Origin: JBFWWW01 sp050245975
GTDB taxonomy: Bacteria > Pseudomonadota > Alphaproteobacteria > Rhizobiales > Hyphomicrobiaceae
Direction: 5' to 3'
DNA length: 54,295 bases
Assembly (NCBI GenBank): GCA_050245975.1
Contig: JBFWWW010000002.1
Span: forward strand, 1-54,295
This document shows positions 32,575 to 43,702 of the stretch, piece by piece (position 1 is the stretch's first letter; each line of letters begins with the position of its first letter). Both the position numbers and the translations under genes were made by a program. Below the pieces are notes generated by a model, which saw only the letters and a program-made list of their open reading frames with translations, was not told the DNA's origin and searched no databases.

Positions 32575-33225
32575 ATGGCTTCCCCCTGCAAGCTGGTGAT
32601 TGGCAACAAGAATACGTCGAGCTGGAGTCTCAGGCCGTGGCTTGCGCTGCGACGCTGCAGCATTCTGTTCGAGGAGATCAATATCAATCTCAGGGCGGCC
32701 GACAAGGTCGCCCAGATTGCGCGCTATTCGCCGTCCGGCAAGGTACCGGCTTTGCTCGTCGGCAAGACCGTGATCTGGGACAGTCTTGCAATCCTCGAAT
32801 ATCTGGCGGAGACCCATCCCGGCGCCGGCCTCTGGCCGGCCGAGGCGATGGCGCGTGCCAACGCCAGATCGGTCGCGGCCGAGATGCACTCGGGGTTCCA
32901 GGCGCTGCGCGAACATTGCCCGATGGATTTTCTGGGTCGCGCCCCCAAGGCCACGCTGCCTGCCGCGGTTGCCGCCGACGTGACGCGCATTGTCGCGCTG
33001 TGGCGCGAGGTCCGCGGCCACCATGGGGAAGCGGGTCCGTACCTGTTCGGCACGTTCACGGCAGCCGACGCCATGTATGCGCCGGTGGCATCGCGGTTCC
33101 GGACCTACCTCCCCGACCTCGGACCCTACGGCGACGACGGGACGGCACAAGCCTATGTCGATGCCCTCTTCGCCATGCCCGAGATGCAGGACTGGGCGAA
33201 GGGCGCGAAATCTGAGACGGCCTGA
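32575..33225 (+). CDS. Glutathione S-transferase family protein
   Basis: The 216-aa protein has an N-terminal thioredoxin-like GST domain, with N-K-N-T-S-S-W-S-L-R-P-W near residue 12 whose Ser supplies the GSH contact. S-G-K-V-P-A-L and D-S-L-A-I-L-E-Y-L-A-E bind the gamma-glutamyl part. A helical C-terminal domain follows. GST conjugating or reductase activity is likely, but the substrate is unknown. ATG 32575 has GGAG 7 nt upstream. It is divergent from the aminopeptidase gene across about 106 bp. Confidence 0.9.
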   Translation: MASPCKLVIGNKNTSSWSLRPWLALRRCSILFEEININLRAADKVAQIARYSPSGKVPALLVGKTVIWDSLAILEYLAETHPGAGLWPAEAMARANARSVAAEMHSGFQALREHCPMDFLGRAPKATLPAAVAADVTRIVALWREVRGHHGEAGPYLFGTFTAADAMYAPVASRFRTYLPDLGPYGDDGTAQAYVDALFAMPEMQDWAKGAKSETA

Positions 33226-33353
33226 GTTACGGATCGAGTTGCAGCACCACATATTAGCGGCGTCTTCGCACTCCTTAAGGCTTTATTGACGGCTGTTTCA
33301 CAAACTGACGGTCGAACCGAATCGGGCGCAGCGCGCGCTGAGAGGCCTCGACC

Positions 33354-34280
33354 ATGTCCATCATTGCCGCACGCCCGTCCTCGCCGGCCCGCCACACCAG
33401 GGCCTGGGCCGTTCTCGCCATTGCCGCGTGTCCGCTGCTGGGCGCCTGCTCGAGCATGAACGGACAGGCCGGGCTCGATGCAGACGCCGCGGACAAGATC
33501 GCCGCGACGCGGCCCGACGGCACGCCGCGCTCCGAGATCGAAAAAGCGACCGAGTACTGGGGCAAGATTTACGCGAAGTCGCCGAGTGATCCGAAGGCGG
33601 CCGTGAACTATGCCCGCAATCTCAAGGCGATGGGCCGCATCGACCAGGCGCTGGCCCTCATGCAGCAGGCCTCGCAGCAGAACCCCTCCAACCGCGAGAT
33701 CAGTTCCGAATACGGCCGCCTCGCGCTGGAGAAGAACCAGCTCGGCCTCGCTGACAAGCTGCTGCAGCAGGCGGAGGACCCGACCAATCCTGATTGGCGC
33801 GTCGTGTCCGCGCGCGGCACCGTGCTCGCCAAGCAGGGCAAGTACAAGGAAGCCATTCCCTACTACCAGCGTGCCCTCGCGCTGTCGCCGAGCCAGCCCT
33901 CCGTCCTCAACAACCTCGCGCTGGCGCAAGCCATGGAAGGCCACGCCGGCGAGGCCGAGACGCTGCTGCGCCGCGCCTCGAGCGAGCCCGAGAGCAATCC
34001 GCGCGTCCGCCAGAACCTGGCGCTGGTGCTCGGGCTGCAAGGCAAGTACGAGGAGGCGCGCGCCGTCGGCGGCAAGGATCTGGCGCCCGACGTCGCGGCG
34101 CAGAACGTCGCCTTCGTCCGCGACATGGTTCAGGTGGCGCCCAAGCCCATGAGCATCGCGACCGCCGAGCCCGCCCGTGCCGAACCCCAGCCCACCGCCC
34201 CGGCCATGCGACCCATCCCGGCAGCGCCGGCTGCCCCCGGATCGTGGGACGCGAAGGTGGCAACGTCGTCGGTGGACTGA
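33354..34280 (+). CDS. tadD: TadD-like TPR lipoprotein
   Basis: The 308-aa protein has a lipoprotein signal ending in L-L-G-A-C (lipobox Cys near 32). Tetratricopeptide repeats cover about residues 70-245, with repeat cores such as A-V-N-Y-A-R-N-L and A-I-P-Y-Y-Q-R-A-L-A-L. A Pro/Ala-rich tail follows. In Tad systems TadD is the pilotin-like outer-membrane factor that helps assemble the CpaC/RcpA secretin. It is on the opposite strand to cpaA-tadC and converges with tadC at a strong shared terminator, which fits the usual end-of-locus position. Confidence 0.88.
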   Translation: MSIIAARPSSPARHTRAWAVLAIAACPLLGACSSMNGQAGLDADAADKIAATRPDGTPRSEIEKATEYWGKIYAKSPSDPKAAVNYARNLKAMGRIDQALALMQQASQQNPSNREISSEYGRLALEKNQLGLADKLLQQAEDPTNPDWRVVSARGTVLAKQGKYKEAIPYYQRALALSPSQPSVLNNLALAQAMEGHAGEAETLLRRASSEPESNPRVRQNLALVLGLQGKYEEARAVGGKDLAPDVAAQNVAFVRDMVQVAPKPMSIATAEPARAEPQPTAPAMRPIPAAPAAPGSWDAKVATSSVD

Positions 34281-34595
34281 GGCGGCCGGCTGCCGCAGCC
34301 TTCAGGTCTCGGCCGCCGCTGCAATTGCGGCAAGACGTCTCCATGACCGTCTACATGACCGCTCCAGCCGCGTGATGCCGCGCGCGGCATGCTGTGACAT
34401 TGCGGGCTTCGGCTTGCGCCGGTGGGCCTTCCCGCACCGACGCCTCCGAAATGGTGATGCACCACCCTGCGCACGCCTGTCACAGCGATCGGGGAACGAG
34501 CCGGCGCGAAGGGACAAAAAAGGGGCGGCCTCGGCCGCCCCTTTTGCATCCGGCTCAGCTCCCGGAGACGGGAGTCCCCCTGAGAACCGGCGCCC
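34281..34595. other. Intergenic gap between tadD and tadC
   Basis: I see no gene here. It holds a 16-bp perfect palindrome ATGCCGCG/CGCGGCAT (34375-34390) and the shared terminator at 34517-34546. The remainder is unremarkable GC-rich sequence. Confidence 0.6.
34517..34546. terminator. Strong bidirectional intrinsic terminator
   Basis: AAAAGGGGCGGC pairs with GCCGCCCCTTTT around a 4-nt loop, with A's on the left and T's on the right. It therefore works on both strands, ending tadD (plus) and the cpa-tadC operon (minus). Confidence 0.9.
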
Positions 34596-35570
34596 TCAAT
34601 TGTATTTGAAGACCTGGATCATGGCCGGGCCGAGAATGACGACGAACAGCACCGGCAGGAAGAAGATGATCATCGGCACGGTCAGCTTGGGCGGCAGCGC
34701 GGCCGCCTTCTTCTCGGCGTCCGACATGCGCATGTCGCGATTTTCCTTGGCCATGACGCGCAGCGCCTGACCAACGGGCGTACCATAGCGCTCGGCCTGG
34801 ATCAGCGCGGTCGCCACCGCCTTGATGCCGGGAATGCCCGTGCGCTTGCCCAGGTTCTCGAACGCCATGCGACGGTCCTGAAGGTAGGAGAGTTCTGCCG
34901 TCGTCAGGCTCAGCTCCTCGGCGAGCTCCAGCGACTGGTTGCCGATCTCGCCGGACACCTTGCCGAATGCCGCCTCGACCGACATGCCGGACTGCACGCA
35001 GATCAGCAGCATGTCCAGCGTATCCGGAAAGGCCTGCCGGATCGACGACTGGCGCCGCTGCACGAGGTTCTCGATGAAGAAGTTCGGCAGATAGTAACCG
35101 GCGTAACCGATGCCGATGGCCAGTCCGATCTTGATGATCGGGGGATACTGGTAGTCGGCCATGAGGAACAGATAGACCATCGCCGCCATCGTCAGCATGA
35201 TCGGCAAGGCGACGCGGAAGAACATGTAGGCGACAAGCGGCGCCTGGCCGCGCAGGCCTGCCATCTTCAGGCGGTCGCGCGTTTCCTCGGTGTCGAACAT
35301 GCTGCGCAGCTTCAGCTTGTCGACGATCTCCTGCATGAAGCCCTTGGGCGTGGAACGCAGCCTGCTGGCATTCTCCTTCTTCGCGAGATCGGCAATGCGC
35401 GCCGCACGCATCTTGTCGCGCTCGACCGCCATGAGCTGCATGCGCGAGGACAGTTTATCGCGCGCCAGCAGCGGCATCAGGATCGCCAGCGCCGTCGCAA
35501 AGGCCGCAAGCCCGGCGAGCATCGTGACGATGAACTGGGGCTGCATCAGATCGAAGACGGCGTCGAACAT
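34596..35570 (-). CDS. tadC: Tad pilus inner-membrane platform protein TadC
   Basis: The 324-aa protein belongs to the type II secretion F family. It has an N-terminal helix, a cytoplasmic helical domain containing A-F-P-D-T-L-D-M-L-L-I-C-V-Q-S-G-M-S, and two C-terminal helices. It forms the pilus assembly platform with TadB, driven by CpaF/TadA. ATG 35570 is the start, with GAGG upstream. It is the last gene of the minus-strand tad operon, 33 bp after tadB. Confidence 0.95.
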   Translation of the reverse strand: MFDAVFDLMQPQFIVTMLAGLAAFATALAILMPLLARDKLSSRMQLMAVERDKMRAARIADLAKKENASRLRSTPKGFMQEIVDKLKLRSMFDTEETRDRLKMAGLRGQAPLVAYMFFRVALPIMLTMAAMVYLFLMADYQYPPIIKIGLAIGIGYAGYYLPNFFIENLVQRRQSSIRQAFPDTLDMLLICVQSGMSVEAAFGKVSGEIGNQSLELAEELSLTTAELSYLQDRRMAFENLGKRTGIPGIKAVATALIQAERYGTPVGQALRVMAKENRDMRMSDAEKKAAALPPKLTVPMIIFFLPVLFVVILGPAMIQVFKYN

Positions 35571-35603
35571 CGCTTACCTCGGCCGAACCCGGCATCCAGG
35601 GGG

Positions 35604-36594
35604 TCAGTACTTGAAGTTGATCATCTTCTTCATCACCAGCACGCCGCAGGTCATCCACAGTCCGGCGGCGCCAAGCAGGAGGCGGCCGATCGGCGTCTGC
35701 CACAGCAGCGCGATGTAGGTGGGCGTGGTGATGTAGACCAGCGTCATGACGATGAACGGCAATGCGCCGAGCACGGCCGCCGAAGCCTTCGCTTCGGCCG
35801 ACAGCGCCTTGACTTTCGCCTGCAGGCGCTTGCGGTCGCGCAGCACGCCGGCCAGGTTGCCGAGCGCTTCCGACAGGTTGCCGCCCGCCTGCTGCTGGAT
35901 GCCGATCACGATCGCGAAGAAGCGCACCTCGGCCAGCGGGATGCGCATCATCATGCGGTCGAACGCCTCCTGCAGCGGCACGCCGACGCGCTGCTGCTCC
36001 ACGACCTCGTTGAACTCGCCGGAAATCGGCTGCGGCGATTCACGCGCGATGATGCCGAGGCATTCGTTCAGCGGCAGGCCGGACTTCACGCCGCGCACGA
36101 TGACGTCGATGGCGTTGGCAAACTCGTCGATGAACTTGTTCTGGCGCCGGCGCACCAGCCGCTTGAGAATGAAGCGCGGCAGACCCAGCGTGCCGACGAA
36201 GCCGATGGCGAGCGGCACGTAGATCGGCAGGCTCGGCATCGACACCATGGCGATGGCCGCACAGACAAGCCCGCACGTCAGGCTCGCCATCCAGAACGAG
36301 CGCGGCGTGATATCGAGGCCGGCGCGTTGCAGGTTCATGCGCAGCGAGACCTTCTCGCGCGCCTTCTGCCGGTCCTCGATGTCCTTGAGGGTGTCGGCCA
36401 CCTGACGGCGGCGATTGTTCGCAGTTTCCGTCTGCGTCTTGAGTTGCAGGCGCTGAACCTTGCTCTCGGTGACGCCCTGGATGCGCTTGTCGGTGCGGCG
36501 CGCGCCTGAAAGCAGCGGGCTCAGCACGACGAAAACGATGACGCCGGCGCAAACAGCCGCCAGCGCCAGCAAGCCGATCAGCAGGAGATCGTTG

Positions 36595-36602
<8 letters not shown>
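35604..36602 (-). CDS. tadB: Tad pilus inner-membrane platform protein TadB
   Basis: The 332-aa protein is the second T2SF-family platform protein. It has an N-terminal helix, a cytoplasmic coiled segment (about 45-85), two central helices, the T2SF domain with F-A-N-A-I-D-V-I-V-R-G-V-K-S-G-L-P, and C-terminal helices. ATG 36602 lies inside the 3' end of cpaF (8-bp overlap), so translation is coupled. A GTG three codons upstream is possible. Confidence 0.95.
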
Positions 36603-38070
<1,468 letters not shown>

Positions 38071-38078
38071 GTTGGTCC

Positions 38079-39392
38079 TCAGCGCTTGATCTTGAGCTTG
38101 GAGAGCAGCGGTCCGAGCGGATCAAACCCGGACTTCTTCTTTTCGGCTTTGTGTTCCTTGCGGTTGGCCAACAGCATCGCCAGCTCGCGGAACTGCGGCG
38201 CCGCCTTCGCCTTGGGCGAATATTCCTCCAGCATCTGGCCGTTGTTGGCGGCCAGGCCAAAAGCCTCGCTGTCGTAGTCGATAACCTGCGCCGGCGCGAT
38301 GTCGAGCGCCGCCACGAACTCCTTGACGGCGATCTCGGGCCGCTTCGGCGTATTCGCCATGTTGAGGACGAGATGCGGCGGCCGATCGTTGGTGCGCGTC
38401 TGCGTCAGCAGATCGACCAGGTTCTTGGCATTGCGCAGATTGGCGAGATCCGGGACGGCCGTGATGACGATTTCGTCCGCGGTCGTCAGGATGCGCTTCA
38501 CCCACGGCGTCCAGGTGTGCGGCAGGTCGACGGCCACGATCGGCACGTTCTGACGCACCACATCCAGCACCAGGTCGCAGGCGTCGGCCGAGATGTCGTA
38601 GTCGCGGTCCAGCACCACCGGCGCGGCGAATATGCTCAGGTGCTCGGAGCACTTGGTCAGCAGGCGGTCGAGCAGCACCTCGTCGAGGCGTTCCGGGCTC
38701 TGCAGCGCCTCGGCGATGCCCTGCACGGGATCCTGGTTGAAATCGAGACCGGTGGTGCCGAATGCCAGGTCGAGATCGGCCACGACCACGTTCGTCTTCA
38801 GCAGCTCGGACATGGTCCAGGCGGCGTTGTGGCAGACGGTGCTCGAGCCCACGCCGCCCTTGGCGCCGATGAACGCCACGACGTTGCCGACGGGGTCGTT
38901 GTTCGGATTGTTGTAGAGCGTCGAGAGCGCTTCCATGACCTGGAGCGGGGAGAATGGCGCCATCATGTATTCGCTGACGCCGCGCTTCAGCAGCTCGCGG
39001 TAGAGCACAACGTCGTTGACGTGACCGATCATCACGACCTTGGTGCCGGCGTCGCAGCACTGCGCCAACTCGTCGAGCTCGGCCAGCATCTGGGCCCGGG
39101 CCAGCGTCGACTCGATGATGATGAGGTTCGGCGTCGGGCTCTCGCGATAGTGCGCCACGGCTGCGGCGGCACCACCCATGTGGATGCTGACGTGAGCCTT
39201 CGACAGGCGGCGGTCCTCGGCAGCGGTCTGCAGGACCTGGGCTGTTGCCGCATCCTCGCAGAAGGCCTGGATCGAGATGCGCGGAATCGGGCGTGCCTTC
39301 TCGGGCCGCGGCTCCAATGCCTCTTCCGATCCGGCGGCCGCAACATGACGGCCGGGCTCCTGTTCGGCGACTGAATGGGCGTTGCTGCTCAT
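38079..39392 (-). CDS. cpaE: Pilus localisation protein CpaE (TadZ)
   Basis: This 437-aa protein has an N-terminal receiver-like domain without the usual phospho-Asp set. A MinD/ParA-like ATPase domain follows, with G-A-K-G-G-V-G-S-S-T near residue 173. Ser replaces the Lys of the deviant Walker A, as in many CpaE/TadZ proteins. CpaE places the Tad machine at its site in the cell. ATG 39392 was chosen with GGAG 6 nt upstream. It lies 12 bp after cpaD. Confidence 0.94.
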   Translation of the reverse strand: MSSNAHSVAEQEPGRHVAAAGSEEALEPRPEKARPIPRISIQAFCEDAATAQVLQTAAEDRRLSKAHVSIHMGGAAAAVAHYRESPTPNLIIIESTLARAQMLAELDELAQCCDAGTKVVMIGHVNDVVLYRELLKRGVSEYMMAPFSPLQVMEALSTLYNNPNNDPVGNVVAFIGAKGGVGSSTVCHNAAWTMSELLKTNVVVADLDLAFGTTGLDFNQDPVQGIAEALQSPERLDEVLLDRLLTKCSEHLSIFAAPVVLDRDYDISADACDLVLDVVRQNVPIVAVDLPHTWTPWVKRILTTADEIVITAVPDLANLRNAKNLVDLLTQTRTNDRPPHLVLNMANTPKRPEIAVKEFVAALDIAPAQVIDYDSEAFGLAANNGQMLEEYSPKAKAAPQFRELAMLLANRKEHKAEKKKSGFDPLGPLLSKLKIKR

Positions 39393-39404
39393 CTTAAGCT
39401 CCAA

Positions 39405-40124
39405 CTATTGACCGCTGCGCGTATCGACGCGCTCTTCGCTGGACCGATCAGAAAGCGTCGTCTGCCCCTTGCGGTACTTGTCGAAGACCACGCTGCGACG
39501 ATCCTGGTCCGATGCCGTCATCGAGCGCGGACCGAGCAGATCGGCCGGGTTGGCGATCTGCGCCGCCAGGTTGTGCTGCTGCGCGCAACCGAAGTTGTGG
39601 TAGGGCAGGTTGCGGCGATCCTCGCCCAGATTGGCTGGCCAATTGCCGCACTCAGGGCCCGTCGCAACAAAACGCTGATAGGACAGCCGGATCGGCGGCT
39701 GGCGATTGCGGGCGGCGGGATACCCTTCGATCGCAATCGAGCTCTCGGTGAACCCGTAGTCGACGATCAGCGGGCGCAGGTCGGCGACCGCGCGCATCGC
39801 CGCCACCTCGTTCGTGCCGCCGCTCGGCACCGACACCAGCAACTTGCTCTGCCCGGTATCGGTCGCGCGGTAGTGGGAGAGGAAGCCCGCAATCTGCGCG
39901 CGCTGAGCGGGCGTCAGACCCTGCGAGCCCGCCGGAACGTGCACGGTGAGATTGGCAGGCTCCTGCGAGACGAGGATGGGATGGCGCTGCGAGGGATCGA
40001 TCAAGGTCCACCCCGCGACATGCCCCATCTGCTCTTCGTCGTGCTTGCAGCCCGCGAGCGATAGCGCCGCCAGGCAAGCCACGAGCCCCAGCCGGACGAA
40101 GCCAAAGTGAGATCGAGACGTCAT
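39405..40124 (-). CDS. cpaD: Pilus assembly lipoprotein CpaD
   Basis: The 239-aa protein has a lipobox (L-S-L-A-G-C, Cys near 26) and the CpaD domain, with H-P-I-L-V-S and D-Y-G and a C-terminal N-F-G-C-A-Q-Q-H-N-L-A segment typical of the family. It is an outer-membrane-associated Tad factor working with the CpaC secretin. ATG 40124 is the start, 21 bp after the cpaC stop. Confidence 0.93.
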   Translation of the reverse strand: MTSRSHFGFVRLGLVACLAALSLAGCKHDEEQMGHVAGWTLIDPSQRHPILVSQEPANLTVHVPAGSQGLTPAQRAQIAGFLSHYRATDTGQSKLLVSVPSGGTNEVAAMRAVADLRPLIVDYGFTESSIAIEGYPAARNRQPPIRLSYQRFVATGPECGNWPANLGEDRRNLPYHNFGCAQQHNLAAQIANPADLLGPRSMTASDQDRRSVVFDKYRKGQTTLSDRSSEERVDTRSGQ

Positions 40125-40145
40125 GAAACCGCTCCGCTGGTCCGG

Positions 40146-41810
40146 CTATTCGACGATGAAGCCGTAGTCGCCCTTGAGGCCGCCATCCGGGACACGGCGG
40201 CTTTTGCCGTACACCCGGTTCAGCTCCCCGAGGAAATTCGCCTTGAGGTCCGACGCGGGCGCAAACCCGTCGTCGGGACGCACGAGATTCTGCCGGGCCG
40301 TCGGCCGCACCATGTACGGCGTCACGATGACGACCAGTTCCGTCTCGGACTTCTGGAAGTCACGGCTGCGGAACAGCGTGCCCAGCACAGGCAGGTCCTT
40401 CATGCCGGGCACGCCGTCGATGTTCTGACGCGTGTCGTCCGAGATCAGGCCTGCGATGGCGAGCGATCCGCCCGAGGGCAGCTCGACCGTGGACTTGGCC
40501 GAACGCTTCTTGAGCGCCGGGATCGAGATGTTGGACAGCGTGACGGCGCCGGTGTTCGTGAGGTCCGACACCTCGCTCTCGATCTTGAGGCTGATGCGGC
40601 CCTCCGACATCACGACCGGCGTGAAGGCGACGCCGATGCCGAACTCCTTGAAGGTCACCGTCAGCTTGCCGTCGCTGTCGACGACGGGGATCGGGAATTC
40701 GCCGCCAGCCAGGAACTTGGCCGTCTCGCCGGACACGGCGGTAAGGTTCGGCTCGGCGAGCGTACGGACGAGGCCGACGCGCTCGAGCGCGCGGATGGCG
40801 TGCGTGATGGCGACGTTGCCCGTGCCGTAGCCGCCGTTGATGCCCGAGTTGCCGAACGAGGTCTGCGGACCCTGGTTGTAGTTGCAGAGCATGCCCATGG
40901 TGGCGCAGCTCGCAGCCTGGCCGGCCACGGCTGCGGCCGTGCCGATGCCGGGGATCGGCATGGTGCCAAGACCGGCGGCGGCCGTCAGCGGCAGCGCGTT
41001 CTCGGTCAGAACCGATGTGCTGAAGTTGCCCGAGTTGATGCTCGCGCCCAGGTTGACGCCGAGCTGCTTCAGCAGCGTGCGCTGCACCTCGGCCACCGTC
41101 ACCTTCAGCATCACCTGCTCCTCGCCCTCGACGTTGAGCAGATTGATGACGAGCTTGTTGCTGGCGCCGCAGTCGCCACCCTGGTTGCCGTTTTGGCCCT
41201 GCATCACCTGGCCCTGCGTGGTCGTGGGGCCGCCCGGCGTGGCCGTGGTCGTGTAGGTGGCGCCGATCAGGTTCTTGTTGGCGGCCGCGAACTGGCAGGC
41301 GATATCGGCCGCACGCTTGCTGTCGATCGGAGTGCGCGCCGCACCCGTCAGCACGATGGCGCCGCCCGCCATCTCGGCGCGGATGTTGGAGCCGGGGATC
41401 AGGCGATGCAGCAGATTGTCCAGCCCGCCGAGGTCGGCGCCGACGGAAATCTCGAGCGTCAGCACCTGCCGGCCATTGACGTCGAAGAAGAAGGCGTTGG
41501 TCTGGCCGGACTTCTTGGCGATCAGGAACACGCGATTGGACGACTGCACCACGGCGTCGACCTTCTCGGGATCGGAGACGAGGACGTCCCTGAGCTCCGT
41601 CTGGAAGGTGACGAGCTTGGACTTTCCGACGCCCATCGTCACCGAAACGGTTTCGGGTGTGCGGTTGTTCACGGTGATAACCGAATCCTGCGCGGTGCTC
41701 ACCGCACGGGGCGCAACACCGCGATCAGCCGCCTGCGTTCCGGCCGCCGTCGCTGCCGTCACAGCCGCGACAAGCAGCGCGCGGGCGATACGCTTGAAAG
41801 TCGTGTGCAT
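40146..41810 (-). CDS. cpaC: Tad secretin CpaC (RcpA)
   Basis: The 554-aa outer-membrane secretin has a signal peptide (to about A-A-G-T-Q-A), an N-terminal pilus N domain and a BON-like segment (about 110-165). A Gly/Asn/Gln-rich linker and the C-terminal secretin domain follow, with V-P-G-M-K-D-L-P-V-L-G-T-L-F-R-S near 480. Two loops rich in Gly/Asn with Cys pairs (near 205 and 285) interrupt the domain and could form disulfides. The start at 41810 fits the signal peptide; a longer in-frame extension is Arg-rich and unlikely. It forms the pore for the pilus. Confidence 0.95.
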   Translation of the reverse strand: MHTTFKRIARALLVAAVTAATAAGTQAADRGVAPRAVSTAQDSVITVNNRTPETVSVTMGVGKSKLVTFQTELRDVLVSDPEKVDAVVQSSNRVFLIAKKSGQTNAFFFDVNGRQVLTLEISVGADLGGLDNLLHRLIPGSNIRAEMAGGAIVLTGAARTPIDSKRAADIACQFAAANKNLIGATYTTTATPGGPTTTQGQVMQGQNGNQGGDCGASNKLVINLLNVEGEEQVMLKVTVAEVQRTLLKQLGVNLGASINSGNFSTSVLTENALPLTAAAGLGTMPIPGIGTAAAVAGQAASCATMGMLCNYNQGPQTSFGNSGINGGYGTGNVAITHAIRALERVGLVRTLAEPNLTAVSGETAKFLAGGEFPIPVVDSDGKLTVTFKEFGIGVAFTPVVMSEGRISLKIESEVSDLTNTGAVTLSNISIPALKKRSAKSTVELPSGGSLAIAGLISDDTRQNIDGVPGMKDLPVLGTLFRSRDFQKSETELVVIVTPYMVRPTARQNLVRPDDGFAPASDLKANFLGELNRVYGKSRRVPDGGLKGDYGFIVE

Positions 41811-41856
41811 CTTCTGCCAACCCTCTGTGCGGCCCTGTTTGCTCGGGCACGCTGAC

Positions 41857-42660
41857 TTAATTGACGCCATACGCACGCGACTTGGCCCCGTAGCGCAGCA
41901 CCCGCACCGAGTTGCCGCGTGTCTGCGAGGCCTGCAGGCCGTTTCCGGAAACAGCCTCCTGTTTCGTGTCGAGATCCGCGACGCTGCGCAGCGCCAGCGA
42001 GATTTCACCCATCGAATTGGCGAGCGCGAGCAACTCCGACTGGCGCGGCGTCAACTCGAGGGTCGCGGTGTTGCCTTCCGCGCCCTTCTTGCCGTCCTTG
42101 GCTTCGATGAGCTGGCCGATCGCGAGCACGCGCACATTGCGGAACAATGTGTCGGCGATGTACTCGTCGGTGCCCGTGCGACCGCGCTTGCGCTGGATGA
42201 GGATGACGTCGACGTGGTCGTTCGGCAGGATCAGCTTGCCGACGCCGGTCTCTTCCTTGATCTTGGTCGAGATGGCGCGCATGCCGGCCGGCAGGATGGA
42301 GGCCAGCACGCCGCCTTCGCCGGCCTTGACCAGCTTCATCACCGTGACGGGCTCACCCGCGAGAAGGGGGGCACGCGCGATCGCGCCGGTAAGGTCCTTT
42401 ATGGCATTGGGTCGCGCCGAGCGCTGCACATACGAAGCGTTCGTGGCGTTCTGCGGCCAGTCCTGCCAGCGGAAGCTGTCCGCCGTGGTCATCTGGCCGA
42501 GCCCGATCTCGGTACGGGCCACCAGGACCTGCGTGGTGTTGGTCTGGATTTCTTCCTTCACCACCCGCGTCGGCTGCTTCACCATATTCCAGACGATGTA
42601 GGTGAAGGCGATGCAGAAGAACGCCGATATCGCGACGGCAATGAGTTGTCCCCGCTTCAT
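41857..42660 (-). CDS. cpaB: Flp pilus assembly protein CpaB (RcpC)
   Basis: The 267-aa protein has one N-terminal membrane helix (about residues 4-22), then a SAF-like domain with L-G-Q-M-T-T-A-D-S-F-R and a beta-rich periplasmic part with N-D-H-V-D-V-I-L near 155. CpaB/RcpC is needed for pilus assembly or modification. ATG 42660 is the start. It is 46 bp upstream of cpaC and downstream of cpaA. Confidence 0.94.
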   Translation of the reverse strand: MKRGQLIAVAISAFFCIAFTYIVWNMVKQPTRVVKEEIQTNTTQVLVARTEIGLGQMTTADSFRWQDWPQNATNASYVQRSARPNAIKDLTGAIARAPLLAGEPVTVMKLVKAGEGGVLASILPAGMRAISTKIKEETGVGKLILPNDHVDVILIQRKRGRTGTDEYIADTLFRNVRVLAIGQLIEAKDGKKGAEGNTATLELTPRQSELLALANSMGEISLALRSVADLDTKQEAVSGNGLQASQTRGNSVRVLRYGAKSRAYGVN

Positions 42661-42813
42661 CGCACAAAAGGTCCTTTCGCCCACGGACAGGTTTCGCAGC
42701 CTCGTGGGGTAATGTGCGGGACAATCGTCAACGGGGCGTTAATTGGCGGCGTACAATGAGACACACCGCGCGTCGGGACTGGCGATCGTTGCAGGCGGGA
42801 TACGGAAGGCCGG

Positions 42814-43347
42814 TTATCCGGCGAGGTGGGCGAACCAGGCCGTGTAGGGGTAAACCAGCAGCGCCCCGGCTGCGAGCGCGATCCCATATGGGATTCCGCC
42901 GTCGCGCTTGTGCAGGCGATGGGCCCAGTTCTCGCCGATGACCGCGCGAGGAAGCGGCATGTTGCGGAACAGGAGGAACAGCTCGACCAGCACGCCGCCG
43001 GCCACGGCGACGTAGAGGATATAGGCAAAGAGGCTGTCGAAGCCGACCCACAGGGCAACCGCAGCAAGGAGCTTGGCGTCCCCGCCGCCGAACCAGCCCA
43101 GCGCGAACATGACGATGCCGACCGTCAGGACCAGCAGACCTGCGAGGAAGTGGCTCGCCATCTCCTCCATGCCGAAACCCGACAGCGGCGCGAGCACCAG
43201 GAATGCGACCACCAGCGCCAGAGAGACCCGGTTCGGGATCGTCATCGTGAAGAGGTCCATCGCGCCGGCGAAGGCCACGACGCCAGGAAACACTGTCAGC
43301 AGGACCAACTCGAGCACAGGACGCTGTCCCTTCCGGCATTTGGCCAC
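42814..43347 (-). CDS. cpaA: Prepilin peptidase CpaA (TadV)
   Basis: The 177-aa aspartic membrane peptidase is the minimal A24 type without the methylase domain. The two catalytic Asp are in A-M-D-L-F-T-M-T-I-P-N (about 31) and G-G-G-D-A-K-L (about 89), and it has about five or six helices. It cuts the Flp prepilin and probably the TadE/G pseudopilins. The start is GTG 43347. It is separated from flp by about 180 bp containing a hairpin. Confidence 0.94.
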   Translation of the reverse strand: MAKCRKGQRPVLELVLLTVFPGVVAFAGAMDLFTMTIPNRVSLALVVAFLVLAPLSGFGMEEMASHFLAGLLVLTVGIVMFALGWFGGGDAKLLAAVALWVGFDSLFAYILYVAVAGGVLVELFLLFRNMPLPRAVIGENWAHRLHKRDGGIPYGIALAAGALLVYPYTAWFAHLAG

Positions 43348-43461
43348 GGCAGCCCGGCAACAGGGCGGGGGCCGGGCGGCACATGGAGAGGCTAGTCCAC
43401 AGCCGTGAAACTGGAGTTAAGCGATAGCGGTTTCTTCCGATGGAGCACCGCGAAACGAACA

Positions 43462-43487
43462 GGCCGCCCGCCATGTGGCGGACGGCC
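43462..43487 (-). terminator. Hairpin between flp and cpaA (partial terminator)
   Basis: The arms 43462-43473 and 43476-43487 pair at 11 of 12 positions with a 2-nt spacer. Read on the minus strand it lies 45 nt after the flp stop. A weak U-rich stretch (CTGTTCGTTTCG) follows. It could attenuate read-through so that pilin is made in excess over the machine. Confidence 0.55.
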
Positions 43488-43531
43488 CGATCCGTGGACC
43501 GCTTGGCGGCCCTACGACAGTTCGCTTGAGA

Positions 43532-43702
43532 TCAAGCGCCGCCGATGTTGTCGGCAACCTTGTTGAACTGCGAAGCGATGTTCGTGCCGAGCGAGCGAGC
43601 AGCGGTGATGATCGCAACCGCGATCAGCGCGGCGATCAGGCCGTACTCAATCGCCGTGGCGCCGGACTCGTCCTTGGCAAAACGCGCAAACAGATTCTGC
43701 AT
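43532..43702 (-). CDS. flp: Flp-type pilin
   Basis: The 56-aa prepilin has a short leader M-Q-N-L-F-A-R-F-A-K-D-E-S-G, the processing site G/A-T-A-I-E-Y (Glu5 and Tyr6 of the mature protein), the hydrophobic polymerisation helix G-L-I-A-A-L-I-A-V-A-I-I, and a short C-terminal tail. It is the pilus subunit, cut by CpaA. ATG 43702 is the start. It is the first gene of the minus-strand operon and is followed by a hairpin. Only one flp copy is present here. Confidence 0.96.
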   Translation of the reverse strand: MQNLFARFAKDESGATAIEYGLIAALIAVAIITAARSLGTNIASQFNKVADNIGGA

